Shown: piece by piece, positions 13,555 through 26,455 of the stretch
Layout: each line of letters opens with the position of its first letter
How positions within the stretch are numbered: the first letter of the stretch is position 1
Source of the DNA: Chlorops oryzae
Lineage: Eukaryota; Arthropoda; Insecta; Diptera; Chloropidae
Length of the DNA: 64,000 bases
Direction of reading: 5' to 3'
Assembly (NCBI GenBank): GCA_020466095.1
Contig: CM035807.1
Span: forward strand, 7,048,240-7,112,239
The notes under the pieces: model-generated
Told to the model about the DNA's origin: nothing
The model's database searches: none
The model's input: only the letters and a program-made list of their open reading frames with translations
Made by a program: the position numbers and the translations under genes

Positions 13555-14250
13555 TTGTGGATAAAGCTCAATTGGAAAAGATGGAGGGTAATAAGAAAGA
13601 TGAGAAGAAGAAAGACGAAGAAGGAAAAGAATAAGAAAGACAATGGAAACTTGAAGAAGAATGAGAAGAAGAATGAGAAGAAGAAGAAGAACGGAGAAGA
13701 ACGAGAAGAAGAACGAGAAGAAGAACGAGAAGAAGAACGAGAAGAAGAACGAGAAGAAGAACGAGAAGAAGAACGAGAAGAAGAACGAGAAGAAGAACGA
13801 GAAGAAGAACGAGAAGAAGAACGAGAAGAAGAACGAGAAGAAGAACGAAGAAGAAGAAGACAGAAGAAGAACGAGAAGAAAACGAGAAGAAGAACGAGAA
13901 GAAGAACAGAAGAAGAACGAAAGAACGAGAAGGAAGATAGATAGAGACTAAGAAGCGAGAAGAAAGAAGCAGAAGAAGAACGGAAGAGAAGAAGAAGATG
14001 AGAAGAGATAAGAAGAGAAGAGGAAGATAGATAGGAGTAAGATAGGTAGGAGAAGAAGAAGGAAGAAGGAGGAGAGTGAGGAGAAGGAGGAGAAGGAGGA
14101 GAAGGAGGAGAAGAGAGGAGAAGGAGGAAGGAGGAAAAGTGAAGAGAGGAGAATGGAGGAGAAAGAGAGACGGAAGGAGGAGAAGTGGATGAAGGAGAAT
14201 AGTGGAAAAGTATATGAAGGAAAATTGGAGGAAAAAAGAACAAGGAGAAT
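13555..14250. repeat. ~700-bp purine-rich (GAA) tract with a 12-bp tandem core
   Basis: The plus strand is nearly all purine. The core, about 13700-13848, repeats gaagaagaacga roughly twelve times. Its flanks decay into AAG, GGAGAA and GATAGA units. Long open frames on both strands (Ser/Arg-rich on minus, Glu/Arg-rich on plus) are by-products of the repeat. On the hth transcript this is a pyrimidine tract. Confidence 0.92.
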
Positions 14251-17200
14251 CCCTTCCTCAGTTGGTTGTCAAGACAATATGTTTCTCTCTTCTTCCTAGG
14301 TTTGATGAGCGGCATCATTTGCTTTGGAAAAATTAATAGTACGCAGTTTTTACCGTGCTCTTTGTGGTTTCAACTGTGCCAAGGTGTATGTTCACAACAG
14401 GCATCATCTGTAATCAAGTATTGCACTAAGTTAAAGGAAATTAAAAATTTTTTACCTCAATGTCAAAATAAACCAAAACATCTGCGCGTAAAACCTTTTC
14501 CACTTACAAATTTGTTCTTCGCAACCAATTTCATAAAAGTTAAAATAACGAAAAAAATTATTAATTACATGCGGATGTTCATGAAAAAATATCGAAATCA
14601 AAAGGCGCTTTCAGAAACCACAAAAATCATATAAAAATATTAAATCAAGCCCCCAAAAAAAAAATTTGCTGACCGTACATGAACCCAAACTTATGTTGCC
14701 AAAAAAAAAAGAGAAAAAAAAAACAACACATAAACAAGCATCAAATTTTGAACAATCATGTTCAGGAAGAACTTTAAAAAAAAAAATGGGCAAAAAATAA
14801 AGTAAAAGAAACGCCGACGGATACTGCAAACGATCGAACGTCCTCTCAACAATGCAACAAAATTGCAACGGATCACACAAATCCGCCATAAAAAATTTAT
14901 ACAGAATTTTGCGTTAATACTTCAACAAAGCCGAACAACACTGGAGCCATGCGAGCCGCATGAAAGCGAAGGATATATGAACATATTTATATGTAGTAGA
15001 CGATATATTGTATATAAAAAAATATTGTATATAAAAAAATAAAACCTTCAAAAATAAAAGAAAAGCACAAACGTTTAAGCCGTAGAGGAATATTGCCAAC
15101 AAAAATTTTTATTGACTTTGTGTGTTATTATGTTTGTTTCGCTCTCTCTTTCTCTCTTTCTGTCTATGGCTTTCGTATCATATTATTCAACGTTTTGTGT
15201 ATGGAGTTTGGTTGGTGTTGCCGGCTTGATTGGTGATCCATCATAATTTCTACCTCAATATTGGATATTGCGTGAGAATTGTTGTACGGGAAAAGTGCAC
15301 TTGAATTGATGCGATTTTCTGCATTTTGCTTGCATTTTTTTTTTAAAATTTTTTGCCGAAGAATTTATATGGAAGGATGTGTGCACCAGTGAAAAGTAAT
15401 GGTTTTGTGGTTCGGAAATTATTGGAAATATGATTGATATACAATTTTTATAACTCCATTAGCTTATTCATATCCACTATGGTTGCAGTTGAAGCGACAT
15501 TTGTGAATCAAAATTTCTTTGCAGGCTTTCGGCTGCGTCTTTATTTAATGATGAAGATGAGAAAGGAAAATATTATAATTGGTATTCAAAGGGTTTAAAG
15601 GTTCATGGAAGCGCTGAGAAGAAAGGATAAATGGTTGAAAGAAAAATAGTATAATTGGTATTCAAAGGATTTTGAAGTCCAAGGAAAAGTTGAGAAGAAA
15701 TAATAAATGTTAAATTTTTGTGGGAAACTTAACTAACCTAAGATTCGAAAATCCTACCAATCGAATGCAGTGGAGAATCATATTGAAAAGGGAGTATCCT
15801 GAATTTCGTCGGCATGTCAGTCCGGCATTAGATGAGAAGACCTTTCACTCGACAACTAAGTAATTAGAAGGTTACAAACGTAATAGAATCTCGCTAAGAG
15901 TTGAATTTCCAAGCAATTTACAAATTTCCTAATTTACATAGGCACGGTCTAAAGCACAATCAAGAAAAAGAAGGCAACTTTCGATATGAAGAAAATCAAA
16001 ACTGTCTACACACTGACTCTTCAACATCTTTCGCAAATATTCAACATTAGAAAGCAATAATTTGCAACGACCAAATTTAATTGTTGATTCAAGGAAATAA
16101 TAATTTCTCAACTGGAGCAAACGACTGCACTCAGCCCACACACGTTCTGATTTCTCTTGAATAAGAAAACACACAGTTTTTAAGTACTTCCTTCCCATGT
16201 GCGAAATTGTTCAATTGCACCCAACCCTAAAGAACAATCTAAACATAAAATCATAAAACACTCGTTATTTCCTTTTCCTAATTTTTCCCCATTTTTTCTT
16301 TCACTTTTTTTTTTTTTTTTTGTTTCTCTCCATGAAAATTACTCAAATGCACACATGCAAATCAATTTATTGTCTATTTTATTTATTAATAATGCCAATA
16401 ATTGTCAAATTTGCCAAATTTATTGCGAAGTACGTCATGATTTCTTCCCCCTACCAAAAAGTAAAAAAAAAAAACCATACCATTGAGACACACAACGCCA
16501 CACGCAAGCGCACATTTACGACTCATTTTTGTGTGTTTTGTGTGCTGTGTGAACGACGAGGCCGGGATAGAGAGGAGTCACAGGCTGAGGAGTAGTTCGT
16601 AGTTTCGCAGATTCGTTGCAGCATAAAGCATGGAGCACTTTATGTGCTGCAAAATATGCAAATATTTATTTATATAGAAGAGCAGCAATAAGATACGAGC
16701 ATGAGTTTCTTTCGTTATATTTTGTTGAGTGCGCCTCATATCTGTATGGCAGGCAGGCTGGCGCAGGCACGGTTCATAAAAGCGCTGAGAAGGCAGTGAA
16801 GTGAAATGATATTCCTCGTTTTTCCGTTTCCATTTTGATTTCCATTTTTTTCTTCATCGTCTTTAGTGCTGTGCGTCGCTGACTTTTGGAACGAATTTAT
16901 GAGACATGTTGAAATGTATCTCACCTTGATTATTGCGGCAGCAACAGCAATAGGAACAGAAACAGCAATAGCAACAGCATCAGCAACATGCGTAGGTATA
17001 TTAAACAATCTGGCCAACAACAGAGATCATGCATGCAGGCTTATGCGTGTGTGGCATGAAGGCACAATAAAGCATGGGCACGATGGGCATGCAGCGACAA
17101 ATATCGCCACCAGCACGATGTGTAGGCCCACTAGAATGCTTTTTTTCTTATAAATTTTGAGTATTTTTTTTTTTTTTTTTTTTGTTTTTGGGAGGCATCA

Positions 17201-18595
17201 TTGGAAGCAGAAGTAGAAGCATATGTTGCACTGTGATTTTGTTGTGTTGCGTGGAGAAAGGAGTCGTACGCGTGTACATTTCGTGCGTTCACCGTTTTAG
17301 GCTGTCCTGTTTTTTTTTTGTTTTTGTGGTATGTAAAAATTCATGTCACTTTGTCCCATTGCACTGTCTTGTATTCTCTCTGACCGTTTGTCTGATGGTC
17401 CGCTGGTCAGTTGGTTCGTCTGGCTGGCTAGTTCGTCTGTCCACTGTTCGGAGTCACTCGATCGCTGGCTCGCTCGTTGCCTGCTCACCTTTAAGATTAA
17501 TGGCGGTGAGTTTAATTTGTTTTTGGGTGTTCTGCACACACATCGGTGTCGCCACAAAGAGATATAGTAGTGCAATACAATGCACACGCACACACAGAGA
17601 GCGAAGGAGCGAGAGCGTGTGTGTGTGTGTGTGTGTACGTATGAGGATGTTGCGTATCTCCATACAATGTTGGGCAATAAAGCATATAAACGTGTTTGCT
17701 GTTGACAAAAATGATGCTGGCTGCCTAGCCCTCTCAGTGGATACGGTACATACATATATGCACACTCCGATGGTGGCATTCGACAACGATTGTGCACCCC
17801 AAGGTTGATGTGAGTGAACAACTTCTCGTTCCCTGCTGCGTTGAAGCACCGCACTGCACCACACCGTACCGACACAACGTGGGCGACATTTGAATGTTGC
17901 ATTCGCGGGCTCGAGAAAAATTTTGATTTCTATTTGAATTTGAATTTAAATGTGTTACAATGCACTTTTTTTGTCCACCTTTCTTTGCTGCAACTCGATG
18001 ATGCATGGCGTTAAATTGCGTGCGTGAGTGGTGTTTGCATGGATTTGACACTTGTCGTCAGTCTGCTAAGAAGTTTATGATTTCCTTGCAACGAAATGAT
18101 TTATTCGAAAGCAGCGAAAAAAGAAAAAAAAAAAAAATAAAAAATAAAACAAAAAGAATGTGGACTAAATATTTGACCCTTCGGCGAAGAGAGTTTTATG
18201 TTCTGTCTCAAAATTTGACAACATAATTGCCATAAACCATAAACGAAAGACCGTATTTTTTTCCTCTTTTTTTTGGCTATCGTTTTTTGTTAAACTCTAC
18301 TAGACAGCTTATAAAAATTATATCGCATCAGTCACGATATCCACACGCGGACATGTGAAAATCTTTCAACATGAATCAAGGGATTTATTTTTAATTTTTG
18401 TTTTAAATTTAATTTAATTTTTTTTTGGTTTTGTTCTTAGAGACTCTCCGATAAACCGCAAGTACAGTAATAATCGGGTATAAAATAAACCTCGTTTAAA
18501 GCATCGAAAATTCTTCCTCTGCGCACTAAAACGTTCGCTATGAAAGGAGTCCTGTTCCTTTGAACACTGAGAAGAACTTCAACCCCATGCGGACA

Positions 18596-18712
18596 ACTGT
18601 TGCCCATTTTTTAACCAGATGTATCCCCTAAATGTATCAAAATGAGGCCAAAATTTCTTTGAATGTGAATTAAAAATCTTCTAAAACGAACATTTTGTCC
18701 CTTGAGAGTTTC
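18596..18712 (+). repeat. Diverged dispersed repeat, copy 2
   Basis: It shares ctgttgcccattttttaa, tatcaaaatgaggccaaaatt, aaaaatcttctaaaacgaac and ttttgtcc with copy 1. It is more diverged and has no coding capacity. Confidence 0.4.
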
Positions 18713-21132
18713 CCTAAAGACATTCCTTCCTTAAGTCGCTTCTCAAGCTACTCATTTATAGAAATTTACCTGAATTTAGAGTCGAGGTTCCCATGAACTG
18801 GTAACAGTGCTTTGGAAACAGCTTCGCAACAAAGTTAGACCACTTCCAATCATGGCTCGAGATAGGATTTTGCTGCTCTGGGAAACTGTTGTTGAAACTA
18901 GGGGATTGTTTCCGAATATATAGGCGAAATTACCACCCATCTCAGTACCGCTCTGGGCCACCCCTCAAATCGGGGCGTGCTTCCAATGCTTCGGATGGAA
19001 TTTGTGAACAACAATGGAGCCCATTTTGCTCCTCCTCTCAAAGGATTTAGATATATGAACTTGTCTTTGACGATCAACATTGTGGGTGCATCTTTAACGG
19101 TTCTTATATCAAGGAGTGACTGTAGCAAATACTCTTGTTGTTGCACATATTTCGGTCGGCCATTTTTTACAACTTTGCTGCACACATGGGGCAACTTTTT
19201 GGGGCTTTCATTTCGTACACAAAATATCTGCTGTAGAATGCCTTATTAAGCACGGCAATGGAGCATGTTTCGTGTGTATAAAAATTGTGCAGAAAATAAG
19301 AAACTTTATTTTCTTTTTTTTTCCCCTGGCTGAGAGCTATTTGCATTTGTTGTAGGAGAGGAAGTTGATTGCAGAAAAATGATGGCGTGATGAAGTTAAT
19401 TAAGCGAAACCTTGTTTTTCTGAAGCTATTTTTTTATTTTTTTTTTTTTTTTTTTTTGGTCTGGGCCTAATTGGAGACAGACTGAAATATGGAAATCGTT
19501 ATGGGGATTTTTAATAAAAATATTTTGCTTTATTTTTTTATATATTTTTATTTTTATTTGTTTCCCCCTATATCATTTTGATCCGAAAAGTATTTTAAGC
19601 CACAAACGAAATAACTCAAATCCCATTTAAATATTTTGACCTTTTCTTCGAATTCGATGAACCGAAAGAACAAAGAAAAGAGAAAAAAAAGAGAAAAAAA
19701 ATGTAGAATTCCAAGCAACGAAAACAATATTAAATTACAAAAGAAACTGAAACGAGATGAAATATTTAAAATATTTAAAGAACGTTAAGACGATGAAGAA
19801 GAAAAAAATATGAAGAAAAAAACATGGGATTTTCACAGGAAATTTCTTAAGAAACAACACAAAAAGTCACAGCACATGTGGTGGCATTAGAGAGATAGAG
19901 CGAGAGAGTCTCCAATGATATAAAAAAAAAAAAAAACGAAGGAACACGAAAAAAGGCGCTTACAAAGTCAGCACAAGGAACCCGCCCGCAACAGTAAATC
20001 CCGTTCCGGCAAGAGCACCGACAACAACATCCATACAAAAGCGATTTGGGTCGCCAGCAGCATCTCATGCGTGCACATCGAAATCCCCACAAAAGTCCCT
20101 TCTTACTTGCTTACTTACTTAACTTACTTATGAGTAAGAGTTGCCCCGAAAATCAAAATACAAAAAACAAAAGGGGGCAGGCATTTAAAAACGCGCAATC
20201 GCGCACAATACAGCGATGGAGGCAGCCACAAGTCCGTACCGTGTGTCGATACGGTTCAAAGGCATAACAACACAATAAGAAAAAATATAAAAAAATATAA
20301 AAAATAAAATAAAAATATAAAATAAAAAAAATTAAAAAATTGTACAAAATTAAAAAAAAAAAAAATACAAGGAGTCTCAAGCCTTGGGTACACGGGAAAA
20401 AATAACTTGAAGATGCGTCAAAATGAGAAGTTAGTCAGTCAGTCAATGTGCCGTGCTGAGTTGACTGGACTTAACAATCTTAACTCCTAACCGTGTCGAT
20501 ATCAGCCTGGGTTCCTATTAAATCCCCATAGCTATTGGCTATACGTATGTCTTTCTCTCGCTCGCACTCTCCATCACTATCCCTCTCGCTCTATAATAAT
20601 GATAAGATGGTTTTTAATCAGGAAATTTATAACCCTGCTGCATGCATAACATCAGCGACTCCTTTCATTGTATCTACCTTGTCTGGGATGTTCACGAAGT
20701 GGATCGACAGCGAGCCAAGCATAGCACAGCATAACTGGCCAGCATACCTGAGCATGATTGGATATTGTTCGATGCGAGATGATGATTATAATGATGACGG
20801 GTTATGGTCGTTTGTAATTATAGGCCCTGTCAAATGCTAAATGAAAATCACATATACAATTTCGTTAAGAAGCTGAAGCTGAAGCTGAGTGTCTCGATTT
20901 GGGTGTGTGTGCGAGAGTCTTTTCTGTGTGTATATTCCTCCATATTTTGGGAATTTATTTCAGAATCGAAGAGAAATACTTTGGAAGGGGTTTCTTTATT
21001 TAGATTTCTTTAATTACATGTGTTCTTTTAACTTTGAAAATTTGTCTCTCTCAAATGGAAGTCCCCAAGAACGAATACGTACTTTTCAATAATATTATTT
21101 ATAAAATCTATTTATTAAAAAATTAAGCTTAC

Positions 21133-21156
21133 CACTTGCACTTGTGCCGAAGTTGT
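21133..21156 (-). CDS. hth: hth 24-nt microexon (DNFGTSAS segment)
   Basis: A 24-nt exon sits between an acceptor (ttccatttcag, ending at 21157) and a donor (gtaagctt, starting at 21132). Joined to a preceding G it reads D-N-F-G-T-S-A-S, and its last base starts the Gly codon finished by the 149-nt exon. This is exactly the Hth sequence between SVFLGSP and GDASNAS. It is phase 1 at both ends, so skipping it would remove eight residues without changing frame. It lies 18.1 kb upstream of the homeodomain exon and 8.5 kb downstream of the 96-nt exon, so it needs precise recognition across long introns. It is too short for ordinary gene finders. The segment lies in the linker between the MEIS domain and the homeodomain, and no catalytic or binding role can be read from it. 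Confidence 0.94.
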
Positions 21157-21515
21157 CTGAAATGGAAGAAAAGAAAAGGTTTTATTTAAAAAATTGTTCA
21201 CCATTTTTTTTTAACTTGATTGAATAGAAATATAAAACTCTGAAATATTCGAAAAAGCATTTAAAAAATCATTTATGTAGATACGAAAATACTTCAGAAA
21301 CTTGGCAGCACACTGGAGGGAACTTTATTTTATCTTGTGCAGCAATTATCGGAAAATGATATATTGGAATCGGTTTCGTGTAAAAACAAAAGTAAAAATT
21401 GGCAAAGCTCAAATTAAGTTTTCGTGGTTTTCTTTCTTAAAACCAAATCGCTTGGATTTATGATTTGTTGATTTTAAATAAATTTATGGGATAAAAAGCG
21501 AAAGAAAAGTAGGAT

Positions 21516-21575
21516 AAAGTCGCCTTAGGTTAGTAAGGCTGCCAAACATTGGTCCGTTGTGATAAAAGCCCCCTT
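21516..21575 (-). mobile_element. LINE 3'-end remnant
   Basis: The plus strand reads taggttag, then gctgccaaacatt, then ggtccgttgtgata. The last block is also in the LINE fragments at 10887 and 31948. This looks like a short 5'-truncated 3'-UTR copy with no coding part. Confidence 0.4.
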
Positions 21576-22769
21576 TACTCCTTTCAATCTTCTCTCCAAA
21601 GAAGACTCAAATCATCCTTATTCCTCGCTCACGTTAAGTTTTCATTCAAAAACATCATCGAAACTTGAAATCGATGCGATTTCTGATAATCATAAGATTG
21701 ATGTGTCGTAATAAAGAGGACTCGAAATTAAATTCTGTACACTGCAAGGTGCAGCTTTTCAGTTAAAATGCAAATTAATCCAAGACTAGCCGCCGTGGTG
21801 ACAAATATTCACAGCCTTTTCTTTCTTTTTTTTCTGTCTGTCTGTCTGTCCGTCCCTGCTCGGGCGCCAGTCGATTTCAATTTGAGCACACTATCATACT
21901 TCAAGGCTGTTCCATTCAATACGCAATTTCATCTGGTGCTGCCACTAAAACAGAATGACCTTCTGCAGAAATCAGCAAAAATTCCGACTTTACACAAACT
22001 CTATTTATGTATGCATGTATGTATGTATGTTTATGCGGGAGCACTACTGGAGACAAACTTTCGCAAGCATGGTTTCTTTTAGGATTTCAACAAACGTATC
22101 ACGCGAAATTTGCATGCAAAATACAATGGTAAACGAAGAAGACAAAAAAAATGAAATAAAAATAAAAACAAAAAATACGACGAACGGCGCCGATGCAGTT
22201 TGCATTTTTAAAGAAATTTTCGCGATTGCTTCTTGGACCCTGAAATCAATTAGTGAAACTATAAACGTTTCATATATGTATGTATAAACGAAACGATAAA
22301 GACACGTACGCTTCAAATGGAGTAGCTAGAATATTAAAATGGGATCAAAACGCGTGAGGTTGGTCAAAAATGTTTCGGAAAGTCAACAAAAAAAAAAAAA
22401 AAAACGAGTGCGAAAAAAGCAAACCCGAGCGAGCAGTGAACACTTAAATATGCTGACTGCAATCCAAACAGAGTCAAAATCGAGTGACAAAAACATGAAA
22501 TGTACAGCAAGACGAAGGGAAACTGAAGCCTAGCTATTTTTTGATATATGGAAAACGTTCGTGGAATATGAATCAAGCTGTATACACCAAACCACTGCTT
22601 TGGAGAAGCAGTTGAATCTTTGGTTGCTCAGTCCTCTACGAAAAAGAGGGAATATCTCTTGAAGATAGGTAGACAATAAAGAAAGGAGGTCTTGTAATGT
22701 TGGTTTCCACAAGAAGTTCTCGGGAAGGTCATAGGCGCTTATTCCAGTCCTGGTTTTAGAACTACTTAC

Positions 22770-22801
22770 CAGCACTCTGAGCGAGATCTCTTCGGCGGCC
22801 C
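22770..22801 (-). other. Speculative cryptic exon in the hth intron
   Basis: A 32-nt segment lies between ttgttag and a strong donor CTG|gtaagtag on the minus strand. Attached to the 96-nt exon it would read G-A-A-E-E-I-S-L-R-V-L. It would then shift the frame of the microexon and homeodomain exon to an early TAG. Without the donor, the frame runs open to about 22530. The acceptor's pyrimidine tract is poor and nothing shows conservation. Confidence 0.15.
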
Positions 22802-23223
22802 CTAACAAACATATACGCAAGTAAGTTTAAAAACGCCTCTTTATATTCGGAGCCCTGGGCACAACCGCGCTCTACCAAAGTGCCGCTACTGGCTAATTCA
22901 ATTAAAAACATTTAGGGGTTTTCGACCACAATAATTCAGCGTTATTGGAAAATTATTATGATATTCGAAAGTTATCTCTTTGAATTTTTCTTTTCTTCAT
23001 AGAGATTGTTAGCTTGACCAAAGCCCAGGTCCCCTCTTGTAGATATTCTTCTCGTTTTTCTTTCAGCTTTGTCATCGCGGAAGCTCACCAATTTTAGATC
23101 TTCTTTGACAACATCTAACCAAAAATATTTCGATGTTCTTTTGGCATCGGCCCTGACATTTCTAACAGCAAAAATGTTTCAAATAGTTTCATAAAAATAG
23201 CCTGAGATGTCCATTGCCTAGAC

Positions 23224-23420
23224 CACTGTTACCAGTTTAGGGGGAATCTGCGCTGAATTAATAAAAATTGTGATCTTCAGTAGAGTCTTAGGTCACAAAA
23301 GTGGTCAGGGAAAAAATGGGACCAAGTTTTTGTTTGAAGAAGCTTTCAAAATTAAATTTAAGGGAATTTTGGACTTGTTTTGAGACATTCATCGGAATAC
23401 TCCCCTAATAATCTGACAAA
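23224..23420 (-). repeat. Diverged dispersed repeat, copy 3, with inverted ends
   Basis: One end reads ctgttaccagtttaggggga. The other end, reverse complemented, reads cttttgtcagattattaggg. This looks like ~25-bp imperfect inverted ends around ~150 bp, so a small DNA-transposon derivative is possible. The interior, reversed, matches copy 1 (gtctcaaaacaagtccaaaa, cttcttcaaacaaaaactt). Confidence 0.4.
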
Positions 23421-26418
23421 AGTAGGCTAGACTGAGGTCTACCGAAGATAAATTTCTCTGAATTCTCGGTACTGAGTTTGATTTTAGAGCCGGCTTTATA
23501 TCTTTAAAGTAATTCCTATAAAAACCATAATGACATCGATCCTCTCGTTCGGCCCGTAACCTTAAAAGCTCTCTCTCGATATTTTTTCGCCAACCTCAAT
23601 CACACAACACTCCTGAGACAAATTCTACTTAAGACGATTATTTATAAACTGAAATTCTCGATCTTTTGTTGATCCCAACTGCACTTGCAGCAACACAGCA
23701 AGCTAAGGACCCAAAAAAAAGTAAGACAAAAATCCTTTGTATACAACACTCAAACAGCTTGTATCAATGCATGTTCAATAACTAAAATGACAAAGCCAAA
23801 GCGGCGACATTAACTCGAATGCGTAAATGAATCAAGCGCTTTACTTAACAGAAGAAAGAACAAAAAATAAAAGGAAAAAGGAAAAAGCCACACCAAATGA
23901 GACACCTCAAAAAGACACTTTTTTAATTTCAAAGATCATGGCGAGATCATGAAAAGATGAGCAGGGGAAAAAAACGCACAAACGAAATTAAATAAAATAA
24001 GATTGTTAAGAAAAACCAAGTCCCGAGATATCCGACGAACAAAAAATTAAAAAAAAAAAAATATATAAAAAAATAAAAAAAAAAATATAAAAAATAAGGA
24101 AAGAAAGAAGGTAAACAAGCATTAAGAAACTAAAGCTGGGCGCGCGTGCAGCAAAGCTAAGCTTAAAAATTCACTCGTCAGAACGTCGAGCGCGCATCAT
24201 CCAACAGCCTTGAGTTATCCCCAAGTGAGTTTAAGGTGTGTTACTGGAATTTTTAGCCATTTGCTGTCATTGCGGAATCTTCCTCGTTTTTATACTCGTA
24301 CAACAAATACGCGGGTATGTATCTACGTATATGTTTATATATTTTTTAATTTTTGTTGCACTTTTTCCTTCGTAATCTCTCGATGATGCTGAGCTGATGC
24401 TTTTGACTTCAATACGGATTTGATCAGCACCAAAGTCCCCGTTGTCGTTGTCGTTGCCGTTGTCATCAGCAACAACATGAACAACAAACAACACGAAATG
24501 AGCAACGCATAAAAAATATAAAAAAATATTTTAAAAAAAAACCAAAGAAAAAACTCCAAATGTATCGCATTTCATTGAAGCGCAAAATTATTATGCCTAG
24601 TGTTGTTGGATTTCAACCAAACTGAAATATCGCACAAAAACCAAAACAAAAAAATATACCGAACTGTAGAGGAATGAACGAATGAACGAATGAACAAAAA
24701 ACAACCATGAAGGGTTAAAAAAACCTTAAACAAAAAAAGAAGAAATCATCATGAACCGCGAAATGAGTAGACGAAAAGGTTTCCTCAACAGTGTGCGGCA
24801 ACTAAGCTCAAAAAGAGTTAAGAACAAAAACAAAAAACAAATAAAAAAGGAAAAAAAGCAACAACAAATGAGGAAAAAAAATTGAAAACGCTTAAAAATA
24901 TTTTTATTGCGTAAAACTGAATTTATGAGACAAGCTTGAAGTAGTCACCAAATACCGACCGACGGGCCCAAATGACATGGGAGCTCAATTCGAGAATTCT
25001 TGGGCTCAAGTCGTCAGAAAGTCGACACAAAAGGATTCGTCGTTTAGGGATTTAATTTTTATTCATTATTATTTTTATTTATTTTTTGTTTGTTTTTTTT
25101 CTATATTTTTTTTTCGTTTTTTTGTTGTGATTAAAGTTGAGAAAGGATTAAAGTTTCTTGCGCTCGTTCTTTTTCTTTGAGTTTTGAGATCTTTTTTATG
25201 TTTTTTAATCTTGAGAAATTAAAAATAAAATCGCTAAAAAGAATCCATAATATATTGAAGGATAAATGGAAAAGGAGAATTCGTTAGCACCACAGACAAC
25301 GTGTCTAGCCTTAGGTGCTTCTTGGAAGTCATATCGAAAGTTGAACTAAATATATTATTGTATTGATTCTTTCTTCGTCTGTTTTGTTTCATCGCATTCA
25401 TTGCTGACAAAGTGCCCCAAAAAATATTGACGGTTCTATTTAGAGGGGGAAAAACAATAATTTTTTTTTTCAAGCTTAAACTAAATCATCGGCACTGCCC
25501 CATTGGATATATTTGATCAATGATTTTGATTGATGGACAAAATGTTTTTTTTTTTTTTTTGTTTTTTTGCTTTGCCGCGATAAAACAAGAGAGCAGACCA
25601 TATATGTTCTTCATAACTTAAAAAAAAAAAATTAATGTTAGGTTTTGAGTGCTATTTTTGGCTCAACATTGTTGAGAACCCAACGATTAAGATCCCCAAA
25701 AAAGATCACATGATTTATGAGGCAGATTCCTTTAGACATTCCACTTTGAAGGGATATGTTTTTTGCTAAAGTTCTTCTTGTCCAATATTGATCTGGTAGC
25801 CACGCCCAGGTGATGTGTTGCCTGTCTGAGGTCTAAGCAACAACACAATCTGTTCTTAATTTCAAATTGCACACCTGTCCATCCTTTTTTTTTTGTGTCC
25901 TTCTTATAGCCTATTGAGGGTAATTCCTGTGTTCTTTCTTTAAGATCGCCTAGAGCCTTTCTAAAATACACAATCAAACGGAAGGGGTTCTATGACTGAT
26001 CAAACAACTCATGATGTCTGAAACTGGAGAATTCTCCCCACAATTTAGTCCTTTCTCTCTATCTCTGTCACAATAAGTTCTCTGGATTTGTGTCTTTTAT
26101 GCCACTTTTCAGCCTCTACCATTCAACCTAAAACTTTTTCTTTTGTATTTACCCCAAAACATCAAATAATGAATCGTGCTATTTAAAATCAAGAAAAGAA
26201 CAGTCTCCTCTTCCTTCACAAAAAAAAAAAAAAAAACTCCATCAAAACCTCCACCGACCTCAATGCCTTCTTCTTCTTCATTCAAAAGAATTTTCCGAAT
26301 TGCCAAATGGAATGACTGATCTTGATCGTTTCGCGAACGTGGTGTAATAATACTAAATTGTTGCTGATTATCCTTTTGGCGGTTAACTGGAAGACTTTTC
26401 TTTTGATTACATTTTCCC

Positions 26419-26452
<34 letters not shown>
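26419..26452. repeat. (CT)n microsatellite
   Basis: About 16 uninterrupted CT units. Confidence 0.9.

Positions 26453-26455
<3 letters not shown>

Larger units (their letters stand above)
3075..21132 (-). other. hth: hth intron, 18.1 kb, between microexon and homeodomain exon
   Basis: No gene is supported inside this intron. It contains TTCG and CA microsatellites (3771-3916), a three-copy tandem repeat (4342-4790), a mariner-like inverted-repeat element (6409-6945), a GA tract (7262-7328), a LINE fragment (10820-11369), a GAA-rich tract (13555-14250) and a dispersed repeat copy (18596-18712). The stretch 16500-18060 is less AT-rich, with CA/TG runs and open frames on both strands. I could not assign those frames to any protein. 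Long A/T-rich spacers fill the remainder. Confidence 0.8.

Noticed and set aside
13401..14318. 305-residue Ser/Arg-rich open frame on the minus strand
   Set aside because: It is the complement of the GAA-rich repeat. Codons follow the 12-bp unit, there is no domain, and the plus strand is open as well.
17182..17902. Overlapping ~200-residue open frames on both strands
   Set aside because: No recognised domain. It includes CA/TG repeats, both strands are open because the region is less AT-rich, and no consistent splice sites were seen.
18760..18780. Recursive splice site (attcag|gtaaat on minus strand)
   Set aside because: It lacks a pyrimidine tract and a GTAAGT-quality donor. No convincing recursive site was found in the long introns.
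18898..19194. 98-residue open frame with fairly mixed composition
   Set aside because: Neither strand resembles a known protein, and there is no start context or splice support. It may be a decayed transposon but I cannot name it.
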